Shown in pieces: positions 11,745 to 24,849 of a DNA stretch of 64,000 bases (position 1 is the first letter of the stretch; the number at the start of each line of letters is the position of its first letter). A model generated the notes under the pieces. The model had not been told where the DNA came from. It was given only the letters and a program-made list of their open reading frames with translations, and ran no database searches. The translations under genes were made by a program, and so were the position numbers. Origin of the DNA: Beroe forskalii (lineage: Eukaryota; Ctenophora; Nuda; Beroida; Beroidae); NCBI GenBank assembly GCA_011033025.1, contig WFMF01000402.1, positions 100,893 through 164,892 on the forward strand. Direction: 5' to 3'.

Positions 11745-12486
11745 TGATGGCACTGCTGCAATGGCACTGCTGCAATGACACTGCTGCTATGACACTGCTG
11801 CGATGGGACTGCTAGAATGGTGCTGCTGCAATGACACTGCTGCAATGGCCCTGCTGCAATGGCACTGCTGCGATGGCACTGCTGCAATGGCACTGCTACA
11901 ATGGCTCTGCTGCAATGGGTGTAATGGCACTGCTGCAATGGCACTGCTGCAATGGCACTGCTGCAATGGCACTGCTGCAATGACACTGCTGCAATGGCAC
12001 TGCTGCAATGGCACTGCTGCAATTGCACTGCTGCAATGGCACTGCTGCAATGGCACTGCTGCAATGGCACTGCTGCAATGCTGCAATGGCACTGCTGCAA
12101 TGACACTGCTGCAATGACACTGCTGCAATGGCACTGCTGCAATGGCACTGCTGCAATGGTACTGCTGTGATGGCACTGCTGCAATGGTACTGCTGTGATG
12201 GCACTGCTGCAATGGCACTGCTGCAATTGCACTGCTGCGATGGTACTGCTGCAATGGCACTGCTGCAATGGCACTGCTGAAATGGCACTGCTGCAATGGC
12301 ACTGCTGCTATGACACTGCTGCTATGACACTGCTGCTATGACACTGCTGCTATGACACTGCTGCAATGGAACTGCTGCAATAACACTGCTGCGATGGCAC
12401 TGCTGCAACGGCACTGCTGCAATGGCACTGCTGCAATGTCACTGCTGCAATGGCTCTGCTGCAATGCAATGGCACTGCTGCAAAGG
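11745..12486. repeat. 15-bp CTGCTGCAATGGCAC minisatellite
   Basis: About 48 tandem units of CTGCTGCAATGGCAC with point variants (GCTATGACA, GCGATGG) and a few short breaks (for example near 11920 and 12080). Because 15 is a multiple of 3, all frames stay open and give spurious long ORFs on both strands. The CTGCTG core gives potential for slipped hairpins. Confidence 0.95.
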
Positions 12487-14789
12487 GAACAAAACTCCTA
12501 AACAACACCGCATAGAAAGTGTGTTGCGATGCATTGTATAGCAATCCTGTGTTAGGGGGTGTATACACTATTTTCTCAGCGCCTCTGTTGTTGTGATACA
12601 TTCCTCTATTCCGAAGGTCTATTCCGAAAGTCGTCTTGTTGTTTGCGTTCTGCTAAGTAATCAGTATTAACTCAGCCGTCAGGCGGCTTTGAGGCGACGG
12701 TCATGTCTTTTTCGATATACATCCAGCTACCATAGTACCAATATTTCCATCACTCTTATCTTTTCTCTGCTGCATCAGTATCTTGCTATCTACTGACGGC
12801 TCCTTTTTGTTCATTGGTCGAAACCCAAGGAAATATTTTACTTCCTTAAACATATCCCGAACTTTGAAAGACAGACGGTTATCATTGTTACCTGTGGAGG
12901 ACATGCGACTCAGTGAGACAGTAGTGCCATTATAGCGGCTTTCCGTCCACGAAGCCGCCTGGTTTTCCTTACAGACATTATCTGCAGCAGTCTGCCAAAA
13001 CTCCTGGTACATTGCTTTCTTTGGGTTGAGATCCAGGTGGAATCCACTTATAGCTAGACTGTCCAGTACTTATTAAGAATGGGTAATAGCGCTCGTATTC
13101 ACAAGACTCGGTAGCCTGTAATTGTGAGTGAACCATTATGCAACTTCTAAGGAGGTTTACGCAGTGCTCCTTTATACCCATTATGCACGCTAAAACAGTT
13201 ACACTTTAAAAAAAGTGGAACTACAGTGCCAAAAAAGTGGAACTACAGTTGATAATAAAATCATTTTGGCATTATACTCGAGTGTTTTTCAAAACGTGAC
13301 CTTACTATAGGAGGGAGAGGTGTTAAAAATGAACACTGGGGTGACAAAACTTCTGAAGGATACATTGCTTTCTTTTACAATAGCTTGAGACAAGATTCAT
13401 ATTCTCATATTCGTGCTTAATTATACATAATTATCCTGTATTATTAAGAATTTATGCCCTCGCGTAGCGCTCGGTGCATAATATCGCGGTTCCATTAATT
13501 ACCTTATTAACAGTTTAACTTGAGCACTAATAGAATAAGCAATCAGTAGAGCAGCATCACTCCACTTAATTTATATTAGCCGGGTTTAAAGGCAGGCCTG
13601 CAGTGTCTGGTAGTTCATGTGTTTTGGTAAATCAGCTGTTTCTTATACCTGATTTCATATTTCTTTCATGATGACCATGGCTTTTTGATTCCACTTATTG
13701 AGCTAAAGAATCTCGACAAGGAGATTTCTGTTCTTCGTTTCCGCACATTCTCTATGTCCACTTCAGTTTATTTACGTATGGAACCACTCCACTTTATTCC
13801 ACTTTAACCCCAGTGTGCTAACAACCGTACGCTGTGGTTAGGTTGTTGTTCTATGTAATTATACGCTAGCTTTCTTCATAATAATATACCCTACTGAGGC
13901 ATGAGCCAAGCGGGCATTCCCAACTTCAAACCTAACTTACCCATTCTCCGGAGTTGCTTGCGAGTTCCATCTCATTTTACCTGGAATGCTAGACATATTC
14001 CTAATCGGCCTTTAGTACTCATTGTTCGAACTTCCGAACTTGAAATGCTCAATTTCTTCAGATTTTACAGCTTATTCATCCTCACTACATTGTGTTGTAA
14101 TTGTATTCTTTGACACTTTTGTCCTTTTCACTTACCTGAACTACAGAATAATACACGTTTGAAGATGTCGTCATTTTCATGACATAAAATGACCAATTGA
14201 TGACTCGACACAATCTCTTATTTACACACAACCTCTGAATGAAGTTTATACTCCTGACTATGTGTACATACCAAGGGGTAGACGCCCTTTGTTATATCGC
14301 ACTTCTCATATTATGATATGGTTTGTGTTTGTGTGGGCTCGTTAACGAATAATTTGTATATTTTGTTGCTGTTGTTTCTTGTTGTGTCCAATATTCCATA
14401 ATTTGTGTAGTATTCAGTGTGCTTGATAAAACGTGTACACTGCTTCCTCTTCCCGTTCCCAAACATTTTAGCTAATTTCATGATTCGAAATTATGTACTT
14501 TGTGCGTGGGTGTGACTTAAGTTCCGTTGGAATATGTCCTCTTTTTGAATGCATATTTTGTCCAGATGCTTTTATTTACTTGTTGTGATATTTGATGTTG
14601 TTTGGCAAGTTGTCAGAAAACATGAACTATTATTTGATACATTTGCAGATTTTTGCAAACAAAACTTACTTTGAGACGAGACTAAATCATCTACTCAGAT
14701 CTCTTATCAATATTACTTCGTCATGATTAGTCATTACATCACTAGATGAGACTGAAACCGCCGCTTGCTGCACGCCGGTGACATGAGGG
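12487..14789 (+). other. PARD3 intron 1, mostly featureless
   Basis: Apart from the minus-strand ORF at 12701-13012 nothing was recognised. The sequence is AT-rich with short A-runs. Confidence 0.4.
12701..13012 (-). CDS. Unassigned ORF, 103 codons, possibly a transposon remnant
   Basis: On the minus strand an open frame reads MYQEFWQTAADNVCKENQ, then FKVRDMFKEVKYFLGFRP, and ends ISKKT. The frame stays open about 19 codons upstream of the ATG (LAISGFHLDLNPKKA). Its composition resembles real protein more than the AT-rich frames around it, but I do not recognise the family. It lies inside PARD3 intron 1 in antisense. It could be a decayed transposon gene or chance. Confidence 0.22.
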   Translation of the reverse strand: MYQEFWQTAADNVCKENQAASWTESRYNGTTVSLSRMSSTGNNDNRLSFKVRDMFKEVKYFLGFRPMNKKEPSVDSKILMQQRKDKSDGNIGTMVAGCISKKT

Positions 14790-15944
14790 ATGCAGGATGA
14801 GGTCTTCCTCCGAGTGTACGAACAGCGCCGCCGGCGCTACATCGCTTCCAAGCTGCGCCGCTGGCGCCTCGGTCTGACCAGGATCCCAGAACAGCCCGAC
14901 CCCCCAGGGGAGGGGGAGGAGGAGGAGTGGGCAGGTCACCCGACTGAGGAGAGACTTACCTTCGCGTACTCCAAGTCTCGGAGCGTGTCTCAGAGCTGCC
15001 CTCTCCTCCCCTCTGATGAGACACAACCGAGACAGGAGGAAGAGGAGGAGCCTGTGTATCAGAATATCAGTCAGGAGAATGGGGCGAGGTCGCAATGCCT
15101 GGCTGATGATGGCCTTGAACACGCCCCTTTAACATCCTCCACCCCCATGAAAACCACCTCTGCTTCGCATCGGGCGCCTTTGCCGTCTTCCCGCCTGACG
15201 TACGGCGAGCCTCCCACAAGCGGATCAGTGCTTGTTGGAGACTCCGTAAACAGTAGAGGCTGTTCTACTCTTCCAGCTTTATTCAAATCACGGGCTACAA
15301 GGGACATGTATAGCTCTGATACTGCTATAAATTCCCCCAAATTCCCGCAAAGGTCTGATGAATTAACGTTTGGAAAGCCCCCCAACCTCTTTGAAAATCG
15401 TTCACTGACGGAATCCCATCCTAGACGTTCGTACTCTACTCTTCCACCCCGGTTTAGGAATCGGAAAAAGCAGGCAACCAATGAACCCCCACAACCAGTG
15501 CATTTTACCGAGCCTCCCATGAGAAACTTCTCTCAGACCCGTGACGAACGAAGTGACGAAGAAACCCCCAATTGGGATGTCAATGCCACCCTGCCCGCGA
15601 ACTTTAGATCCCGCAGAAGCAAGGACACACGTTACCGCTCCCTCACAACCCGCAAAGTGCGCAGGAAGTCGGATGTAACCTCTCGTACCACCACCAAAGA
15701 GAATTTTGATCCTAGTTCCGTGAATGGAACTCCCCCGGCTTGGCGGTCGAGAAACTTCTCAGTTCCATGTGTTGCAATATCGCCAAACCTTGCGAAGCAG
15801 GAACGAGTTGCATTTGAAAACACGGTAGACAATGACTACACTCAAAGCAGTTCGGAGGGTAATTTCAAGAGTTGTGCTGTGCAGGCAGACCTGTTCGATG
15901 AACCCATCAGTATCTCCATCAACATGATAAGGTGCCCGAGTAAG
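14790..15944 (+). CDS. Unknown 385-codon exon nested in PARD3 intron 1, with STLPxxFRxR repeats
   Basis: The ATG at 14790 follows an in-frame TGA at 14784. The frame is open for 385 codons to a strong donor AAG|gtgagt (phase 0) and closes 14 codons into the intron. The protein begins MQDEVFLRVYEQRRRRYIAS. It then has acidic runs and three imperfect ~50-57-residue repeats, each with a (L/H)T(Y/F)(G)xPP motif (about 136, 192, 237) followed by (S/A)TLPxxF(R/K)xR (159-168, 216-225, 267-276). An EEPVYQNI segment resembles a YxN phosphotyrosine motif; this is inferred. I do not recognise a family. It could be the first coding exon of a nested gene or an alternative first exon of PARD3. The partner exon was not identified; 27212 is a candidate. 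Confidence 0.6.
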
Positions 15945-17864
15945 GTGAGTTACTTAAAAATACAATTGCTAGTTCCTAATTTCTAAACATTTCTAAATCG
16001 ATAATCAAATTTTGATTATAAACCTGTCGATGGGAATATTAGGTTTGAATTTTAAACAGAATATAATACAATTTAGATTTGAATTCATGTTTATTTTTGG
16101 AATATTCATGATGAAATTCTCGAAAAAAGTAAAATTATTCTCACAAGCAGTATAATTGGTAATTAATTAAAACTTACATGGACCTCTTCTTTCATTCCGC
16201 ACGCCTAATTCTATCTGCTATCGCACTTTAAACTGTTAAAACTTCCCCACATTCTGATGGCAGCTAACAAGATGACATACTTCCTCATTCTCAGGCTGAT
16301 TAGCGCAGTCACGGCTCACTGACCTCCGCTAATTTTATCTTGTTCATCTTACAGCACTTCACGCCTTTTACTTCACGTCAGCTGGGACAGGGTTAACATA
16401 AACATCAAACGCAGAAGATATGCATAAATATTCCGCAAGAATTAGATGCATTGAACTTATTTTCCTGTTTGCTCTTTCTTTGATTCTCAGGATCTCTGAT
16501 CCATATAAAGATTCCATATTAGAGTCGTATATAAACTACTGTCATCCTCCGCTACAGTAGTGCCCTGTGTTCACTCTGTGAACAGTATTCTATTCTTTCG
16601 CCTTGTGTTCACTCTGTCCCATCACTCTGTCCCATCACTCTGTGAACAGTATTCACTATTCTTTTGGCCTTGTGTTCACTCTTTCCCTTCACTCTGGTTA
16701 ACAGTATTCACTATTCTTTTGTGTTCAGTATTCACTGGCTCACTGTCCCTTTGCACTGCACAGTGAACAGAGGTCTCTGTTCACTGTTCATTTCACATGG
16801 TACACTATACCATGCGCTTGAGAGTTTACCGCACTGTGTTTTGTTGTATTATAAAAAAACAGCTACAGTTTCTCCTAACTCGTATAGCTGTAGTGATTGA
16901 AACACTGCATTCCAACCGTACAAACACACTCCTAATCACATTGCGTAGTAACAGGTGGATACTCTCTCAACATTGTTTTCACTTCCTTGATCCAGGTTTT
17001 GTGTGGAGCCCAGGTGTCAAACACTCAGCTTGATTTACATGTTTCATTGTTTCTTCCTGTTCTTTGATGACATAGTATCACTCTATTACGTGAACATTCG
17101 GGTAGGGATAGCATCAGATGATTTGTTGAATGGAAAGGAGTAGAGCTGCTCACTCACTTCACCCTTGTCCTAATCACGTGATGTTTTATATGAGATCACG
17201 AGCCTAAGTAGTGTTCTGAAGTATGAAGGATGACAATACAACTCACTTTTCGATCACCATGTTATCCATGGCGACGATATGATTGCAGAAATACACTCCC
17301 CAATCCTTAATAATATGTCTCAGGTCCTTCAAGAAACATTTAACAGAATCTTGTTATCTGAAATTGTTATCTTAGGCTGTTATCTAAATCCAATATTACC
17401 TTTTCCTTGTATATAGTACACAATATTAATTGTACACACGCAGTGTACAAAGTAAGGTTGGTGCTGTGTCAGACTGGATGTCTGACTCTGATCAGATCTT
17501 TGATACACATGCCACCCAGTAGCCCTTATATCAGATACCTGTGTGCTAGTGGTCGGTGGGTCAGGGTGGCCTTACTATCATTACTAAGTATGGGAAATTG
17601 GCGACTTCAATCCCTCCAAACTACGCGTACGCACGTATTGTCACAGTGTATGATCAGTGGTAGACTATGATATAGGATATTGGGTCTCTGATATAATGCT
17701 ACATCGTGCTGCTTTATTATCACATCAAATGACGCTTATAATTTCATTGTGACAATGTGATATGTTTCATGCTTTGAAAGTGCTGCAAGAGTTTTCTTCA
17801 AGGCCCAATGAGAAGTCACTGTAAAAAGTGTGTGCGCTGTGCAGTGACTTCATTTTATTGAATA
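15945..17864 (+). other. PARD3 intron 1, between nested ORF and Helitron array
   Basis: No exon was recognised. It contains a small degenerate repeat listed separately (16560-16760). Confidence 0.4.
16560..16760. repeat. Degenerate TTCACTCTGT / GAACAGTATTC repeat
   Basis: Imperfect tandem copies of a unit with TGTTCACTCTGTCCC and GAACAGTATTCACTATTC. Short frames here are by-products of the repeat. Confidence 0.7.
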
Positions 17865-20800
17865 CTAGCAGGCCCGTTGGACCTGCTAACACACAGCTAA
17901 CCCGGCGCTACTATGCAGGACCTCTTTCGCAAATTTTACACACTACCATTCAAATTGATTGGATAGTTTTTAATTCTACCGCATCAAAATATTCTTATCA
18001 GACCAAATAAATCAAATATTAAATTTTATGAAGGAGCAGGTGCTAAACCATATTATGAATTTTGTTCCGTTTTGATTGCAAGAAGATATTAATTCTGACA
18101 ACTGATTATCATACTGACATTGGACAATTTTGTTTTCGTTCACATTGTTTCAGCCCAGGATCAATTCTTTGTTATCTGCTTCAGCTACATTCGACTCGAG
18201 CAGATTGAACACTTTCGTAAACTTTGAATTGCTCTTAACGGTAAATTTTTAAACTACAATTACTACTGTTATCATTATTGATCATCGAGAAACATCTGCC
18301 ACAATTTTATGAAAACAATTCATCTGAAATATCCTCTGTTATTCAAATTATGACCTTTCTCCATCTTGAGATCTTGACTTCGGAAGTATAGCTTATAAGG
18401 AAAACGTCAAATTTTCAAAAACTACAGCACAGCATTTAAAAGTAGTAGCGTAATAGAAAGCTCTCGCATGGCACTGTTCATAATCTGCACGTGCACAAAA
18501 TTAGTTTCCATAGCAACGGCGCCTCATTTCTCCCTTTTACATTCGTTTCTCTTGATACTTTCTTGGCAAGCTCAAATTTAATTGTGGACGGCGGCACAGA
18601 CAAACATTATTCACGTGTGACTTTACTTTATACATAAGACTAGCAGGCCCGTTGGGCCCGCAAATACACAGCTTACTCGGCGCTGCTACGCAGCACCTCG
18701 TTCGCAAATTTCAAATTGACCAAATATTTTTTACCGCATCAAAAACTTCCAATGCGTTCAAAAGTTATTAGAGATCGCAACGTAATCAAAAAACCTTTAA
18801 CAGAAATGATCGCGCGCGCAATTCTCCGTGCACGTGTCACCATGGTAACCCGCACAAATCGTAATGCGCGCGCGTTCCGAAGATGTTTCCGCCGTTACGC
18901 ACAAACAGAAAAACAGAGGTTGCGAAATTATATAAGAGACTAGCAGGCCCGTTAGGCCATCTAATACACAGCTCACCCAGAGCTCGCAAATTTCAACCAA
19001 TGCGATTCAAATCAACTAAGAAAATTTTTACCGCATCAAAAAACTCCGATCCGTTCAAAAGTTATATTAGAGATCGCGCAACATAATCAAAACACTGTTA
19101 ACAGAAATGAGCGCGCGTGCAATTCTCCATGCACGTGTCACCATGGTTACCCGCACAAATCGTAATGCGCGCGCGTTCCGAAGATGTTTCCGCCGTTACG
19201 TACAAACAAAAAACAGAGGTTGCGAAATTATATAAGAGACTAGCAGGCCCGTTGGGCCTGCAAATACACAGCTCACTCGGCGCTGCTACGCAGCACCTCG
19301 TTCGCAAATTTCGACATATGCAATTCAAATCAACTAAATACTTTTTACCGCATCAAAAATTCCAATCAGATCAAAAGTTACAATCTCTGAGTGAGCTGTG
19401 TAATAGCAGGCCCGTTATTAATTTATTAATTGGCCAGCTAATACACAGCTCTGCACTCAGAGCTCGGAAATTTCAACCAATGCAATTCAAATCAACTAAA
19501 AAAAATTACCGCATCAAAAAACTCCGATCCATTCAAAAGTTATTACTAATAACTTTTGAATGGATCGGAGTTTTTTGATGCGGTAATTTTTTTCTCTCTA
19601 ATAACTTATTAGAGATCGCGCAACGTAATCAAAACACCATTAACAGAAATGAGCGCGCGCGCAATTCTCCGTGCACGTGTCACCATGGTTACCCGCACTA
19701 ATCGTAATGCGCGCGCGTTCCGAAGATGTTTCCGCCGTTACGACAAACAACAGAGGTTGCGAAATTATATAAGAGACTAGGAAGCCCGTTGTGCCTGCAA
19801 ATACACAAATACTTAATACACAGCTCGCAAATTTCAACCAATGCGATTCAAATCAACTAAAAATTTCTTACCGCATCAAAAAACTCCGATCCGTTCAAAA
19901 GTTATTAGAGATCGCGCAACGTAATCAATACACCGTTAACAGAAATGAGCGCGCGCGCAATTCTCCGTGCACGTGTCACCATGGTTACCCGCACAAATCT
20001 TAATGCGCGCGCGTTCCGAAGATGTTTCCGCCGTTACGTACAAACAACAGAGGTTGCGAAATTATATAAGAGACTAGCAGGCCCGTTGAGCCTGCATATA
20101 CGTATATACACAGATCACACAGCTACGCAGCACCTCGTTCGCAAATTTTAAAAACTACCATTCAAATTGATTGGATAGTTCTTACCGCATCAAAAATTCC
20201 AATTGGATCGAATGTTAGTCGTAACGAAATCAATTAAATCATTATTAAATTTTATGAAGGAGCAGAGTGGAAAATAGAACGGCGTCGGTTAGTGTTAGTT
20301 ATGCTTAACCATGTGAGTTTTGTTCCAGCGTTCCGTTTTGATTGCAAGAAGTCTATGTTAATTCTCATACTGATACTGACATTGGACCATTTTGTTTTGT
20401 TTTTATTAATCCAGGCCAGGAACTGTCTTCGTAATCTGCTACTGCACCTATATTCCACTCGATTGAATTGTACACTTTTGTAAACTAAACGGCTAATTTC
20501 GAAACTATAGTTACTATTGTTATCACCGACTCAGCATTGATTATCTGCCAAACACTGCCACAGAAAACAATTCATCTGAAATATCCTCCGTTGTTCAAGT
20601 TTTGTCCATTCTCCATCTTGAGATCTTGAATTTGATGTAAAACAACGTCAAATTTTCAAAAACTATGTCAGCACAGCATTTAACAATTGTAGCGTAATAG
20701 AAAGCACTCGCATTGAACTGATTATAATCTGCACGTGCACAAAAATTGGTTTCCATAGCAACGGCACCTCGTTTCTCCCTTATGCCTTCGTTTCTCTTGA

Positions 20801-21450
20801 TATCATCTTGGCAAGCTCAAATTTAATTGTATACGGAATTATAGACAAACATTATTCACGTGTGACTTCACTTTATATATAAGACTAGCAGGCCCGTTGG
20901 GCCTGCAAATACACAGCTCACTCGGCGCTGCTACGCAGCACCTCGTTCGCAAATTTCAAATCAACTAAATACTTTTTACCGCATCAAAAAATTCCAATCA
21001 TATCAAATGTTACGAAGCAACGAAATTAAAACAGCATTAAACAGAAATGAACGCGCGCGCTATCCATCTGCACGTGCAATTTCCTCCATTGCGCGCGCGT
21101 TGCCATGGGGCGTGACGTAAAAAAAAACACGAAATGCGACTTTATAAGTAAGACTAGCAGGCCCGTTGGGCCAACTTATACACAGCTCACTCAGACCTCG
21201 GAAATTTCAACCAATACAATTCAAATTTAATAAAAAAATTTTACCGCATCAAAAAACTCCGATCCGTTCAAAAGTTATTCGAGATCGCGCAACGTAATCA
21301 AAACACCATTAACAGAAATGAGCGCGCGCGTAATTCTCCGTGCACGTGTCACCATGGTAACCCGCACAAATCGTAATGCGCGCGCGTTCCGAAGATGTTT
21401 CCGCCGTTACGTACAAACAAAAAACAGAGGTTGCGAAATTATATTAGAGA
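17865..21450 (-). mobile_element. Head-to-tail array of Helitron-like elements
   Basis: CTAG plus a hairpin recurs at 17865, 18640, 18940, 19240, 19777, 20074, 20885 and 21154. Read on the minus strand, each unit ends in a GC-rich hairpin (GCAGGCCC-AAC-GGGCCTGC) and CTAG. It is followed directly by the next unit's start, TCTCTTATATAA or TCTTATATATAAAG. A hairpin plus CTRR 3' end and a TC 5' end are Helitron hallmarks. Units come in short (~270-300 bp) and long (~775-810 bp) forms in the same array. None encodes Rep/helicase, so they are non-autonomous. Strand and class are inferred from the termini. Confidence 0.65.
19498..19591. repeat. Perfect palindrome inside the Helitron array
   Basis: The arms (AAAAAAATTACCGCATCAAA onward) are inverted copies of about 46 bp meeting at TTATTACTAATAA. 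The arm sequence is the element's own internal segment (ACCGCATCAAAAAACTCCG), so this is a local inverted duplication within one array unit. Confidence 0.85.
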
Positions 21451-22768
21451 TTTCCAGGGCCCACATTCCGTAACCTCGGTGATTAAAAGTGAGGAAGTGA
21501 TGCACATTATTCAAGTGTTAGTGATAGTACGCCTTCTTCTAAGTGTTCAGAAACACACAAATTCCAGATATTGAACGGACATACAAAGTAATAATTCTAT
21601 GAGCTCTCCGCCATTCGAATTAGTATTTTCTTTGCATATTTCTAGGCGGAAATACCCTAAGAAAGTTTTCATTTAACCCTCTAATAACACACGTGGTGTG
21701 TTGAGGAAGGAAGGAGTCTTGCAAATGAAGGTCGTCTCGAGGAAGTGGTTATTGGGAACTACCTCTGACACGTGGGTGCCGCTCCGAGATTCAATAAGGT
21801 GTTTGAGAGGATGGTTGAAAGTGGCATAAGACCCCGTGCTTTAACTACACCCAGCGCACTACGTATTCCTAACTTCAGGAGCCTGACTTGGGGTGACTTC
21901 CTCAATGACTACACGTGACATATACTCTGCTATTATTTCCCTATTTCAGAACTTTAGAGTTGGTTCTGAGGGGGGAGGGGTTTGCCGTGTACTTTGTACA
22001 TGCCAATCTGGAGCTGTCGAGGGAGTAAGGGGTTCAGTTGACATGCGCTGCTCCTTTCTTGGTCAATCACTCCTTGAATGAACCATCCTCATCATTAGCT
22101 TATATAAGGATTATTTCAATACAGATCAAATTGAAATAGCTGACAGGGCACGTAATAGAAATGATAATAATATCCCGGGTATTACAGGATTATGTATGAA
22201 GGTAGAGGCCAGGTGGTAGGCACTGGGTGTGTGCTATTAACATCGTGTTGGGTGGCTGTCACTATCTCACTCCTTTCTAGCGTAGATTTGATATTAGGTA
22301 TGTTTTATATTTACTTCAAGAAGTCTAGTACCTATAATAATGCATTGTGTAAAGATGTATTGCGTTTTGTGATGTATAGCATTACAGAAATCTCATTCTA
22401 TTCCTTGCGGAATTATCTAACTTTTCTTCCGAACTGAAAGGCCCAGCAGGGTTTTGGACCTCTAAAGTAGGCTCCTCAATTCTCATCTTCATCTGGGATT
22501 TCTTCATAATAGCCCCGACCGGCCCCGATTAACCTTGTTCAGTTGGTTTATTGTTTTGAAAGTACTGCCTCTTTGATTGTAGAGTTTGCCACCCTATGTT
22601 GTACACTGCACACGTGAGCTTGAAGATGTGTAATGTGAGCTTGAATCTTATCAAATATCCATGTCACCATCAAACTCTCAAACTCAGAGATTGCATAATC
22701 ACAAACCTACATTAAACTGTAATGGCTGTCTGTGGTAAAAAACAAGACCGCACTGACTGCTAATATTA
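21451..22768 (+). other. PARD3 intron 1, no feature
   Basis: No exon or repeat recognised. Confidence 0.4.
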
Positions 22769-23699
22769 GGGCGTTCGGAAATGATTGTCACTACAGGCAT
22801 AAAATGACAAATATGACCAAATATGTCAAAATTTCAACATATTCGAGTGCAAGTGTCTCTACCAGACTGAATTGCAAATTTTCAGTGTTAATGAAGATTT
22901 TTGAGTGGGTCAACTAGCTAGTTTTTTGATTGTTTTCAGGTGCTCCGCTGTACGGCGAATTCTACATCTTCTAGGCCATGTTTTTATGGTCCGATTTCAC
23001 TATTCAGGACATATTCAGGGCATTCAGGTCCAAAACTAAAGAATAGGATGATTGGTTGACATTCGGGGCAAATTTCTGTACAATTTAACCCTGTATGATT
23101 GATAAAGATTAGAGCTAAATGTGGCAAATTTTACAGTTCAGTAACCGATAATGCAGTACACATCTTGCACACACGTTTCTGAAGTTAAGAAAATAACTCA
23201 AAATCTTAAAAATGGTTGTCCCGTGTACGGAAGGGTCTGAAGTAATAGCCTAACACGATAACCGAACGTATCAAGTAATTTAAATGTTATATTTCTGGGC
23301 AATTGTCAGAGCAAAAGTTGCAATTGCCCTATCTGGAGCATATCCTTTTTGAGGTCAAAGCACCCCCTTAAGATTATTTCAACTCGACGAAAAACAGTTC
23401 ATTTGTTCCAGTAAGCATCCACGTGTGCTGCAACATCCTCATTTTGATTATCTCGCGCTTCTTGGGTCCGTTGATAGCGTGTTTTGTTTGACAACGAAAT
23501 TTGTGGTCAGTTTCGTACAGCGGAGCAAAATATTAGAAATTTGAATCCGCTCTAGAATGGGCTGAGAAAACTTAGTTATCGGTAAAACCCGATTATCTTA
23601 ATCCAAAAATGTCTGAAAAAAACGAATATCACATCAAAAAGTCACTCCCGTCAGCCGTTTCTTTAGAAAATTGCAAGTGACAATCTTTTCCGAACGCAC
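22769..23699. mobile_element. TA-flanked inverted-repeat element, GGGCGTTCGGAAA family
   Basis: The left end reads GGGCGTTCGGAAATGATTGT and the right end is its inverse (CAATCTTTTCCGAACGCAC). Both are flanked by TA. An internal pair (CTCCGCTGTACG near 22944 and CGTACAGCGGAG near 23513) is also inverted. The ~930 bp carry no intact transposase ORF. It is probably a non-autonomous TA-targeting DNA transposon. Confidence 0.7.
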
Positions 23700-24075
23700 T
23701 ATTACGTCATGATTCATATAATCTCCCTCCCATTTCTATTTTACTTTCTCAATTCTGTAATTCAAATTGTTAATAAGTTCGTAAAACTATCGCCTGGTCC
23801 TTTATCCTGATGAACAAAAACTTACTTATATCTGAAATTTAAATTACTAAATAAACGCGTCAAAAATGAAATTTACAAAAAAAATGCAATATAATACTTT
23901 GGCTTTGAGCCAAGAATGAGATGAGGCACACACACAAACACGCACAATGTTGAATCCATTTGATTAGCCAACATAAATACCATTCAGTGGGAGGGTTGTC
24001 GACACCGTCAGCTGTAACTCCCCCCATAAATAACATAAAATCCCCCTCCACATAATTCAACATAGTTCACGCATA

Positions 24076-24849
24076 CCTTAGTGGTAGAAATTAAGAAGTG
24101 TACTATTTAAGGTAGTAAGCAATTTTACTGTCTTAAATAGTACACTCCTTAAATTCTACAAATCTTAATTTCTACATACCTTAATTTGTACAACACCAAA
24201 ATTTTAGAAAATTTTGTTAAAGTAAAGATTTGTACATCTATATTCTATACATATCTTTTCTTTCACAACAATATTAAGGCATTATATTTTCTCAATACAG
24301 GTTCAGAATTTTTCAGCGAAAGCATCCGTGCAGACAAAATCAAATTTGATATGATAAACAATTATCAATGGATAAAAATTATAGGCATTTCTTCGGCTTT
24401 TTACGTCTTCCTGCACATCTTCCATATCTTCCACCTCAAGCCCAATAAAACCATCTTCGATATCTTCGATGTTTTCATCAGGAAACAAGGCCTTCAAAAT
24501 TTCAGCAGAATCATCGGCCAATCTTTCATCAAACGGAGGCAGTCAAACATTACCAAAAGAACATGGTGTTGACTCTAGGATGCTCATTGACCCGTTTGCT
24601 AATCTGTTTCTCTAGAACGCCCCTAGCTTTACTTTTGTCTATATTTCATAGATCCCAAATAAATTGAATTCAGTGAAAAAATCTGCCCTCTTCTTGTTTT
24701 TCACATCGGTATTTTTGTTAAAATTGGTGAAACGACGAAATTTAGTCCTAGAATTGCCTGATTTTTGTAGAAATTTTACTGCCTTAATTAGTACACTTCT
24801 TAATTAGTACGTCCTTAATAAATACACATCTTAATTTCTACCACTAAGG
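24076..24849. mobile_element. TA-flanked inverted-repeat element, family 1 copy 2
   Basis: It has the same terminal CCTTAGTGGTAGAAATTA as the 9514 element, inverted at the right end, and TA on both flanks. The interior differs largely from copy 1: ACTTCTTAATTAGTAC motifs replace CATCATAATTAGTAC. It contains a minus-strand frame (24303-24521) rich in acidic residues, but no recognisable transposase. Confidence 0.8.

Noticed and set aside
11735-12601. Gln/Cys/His-rich and Leu/Trp/Cys-rich ORFs on both strands
   Set aside because: Six-frame openness of the 15-bp repeat.
18716-20151. Small ORFs in the Helitron-like array
   Set aside because: They repeat with the non-coding element, start at varied places and lack Rep or helicase motifs.
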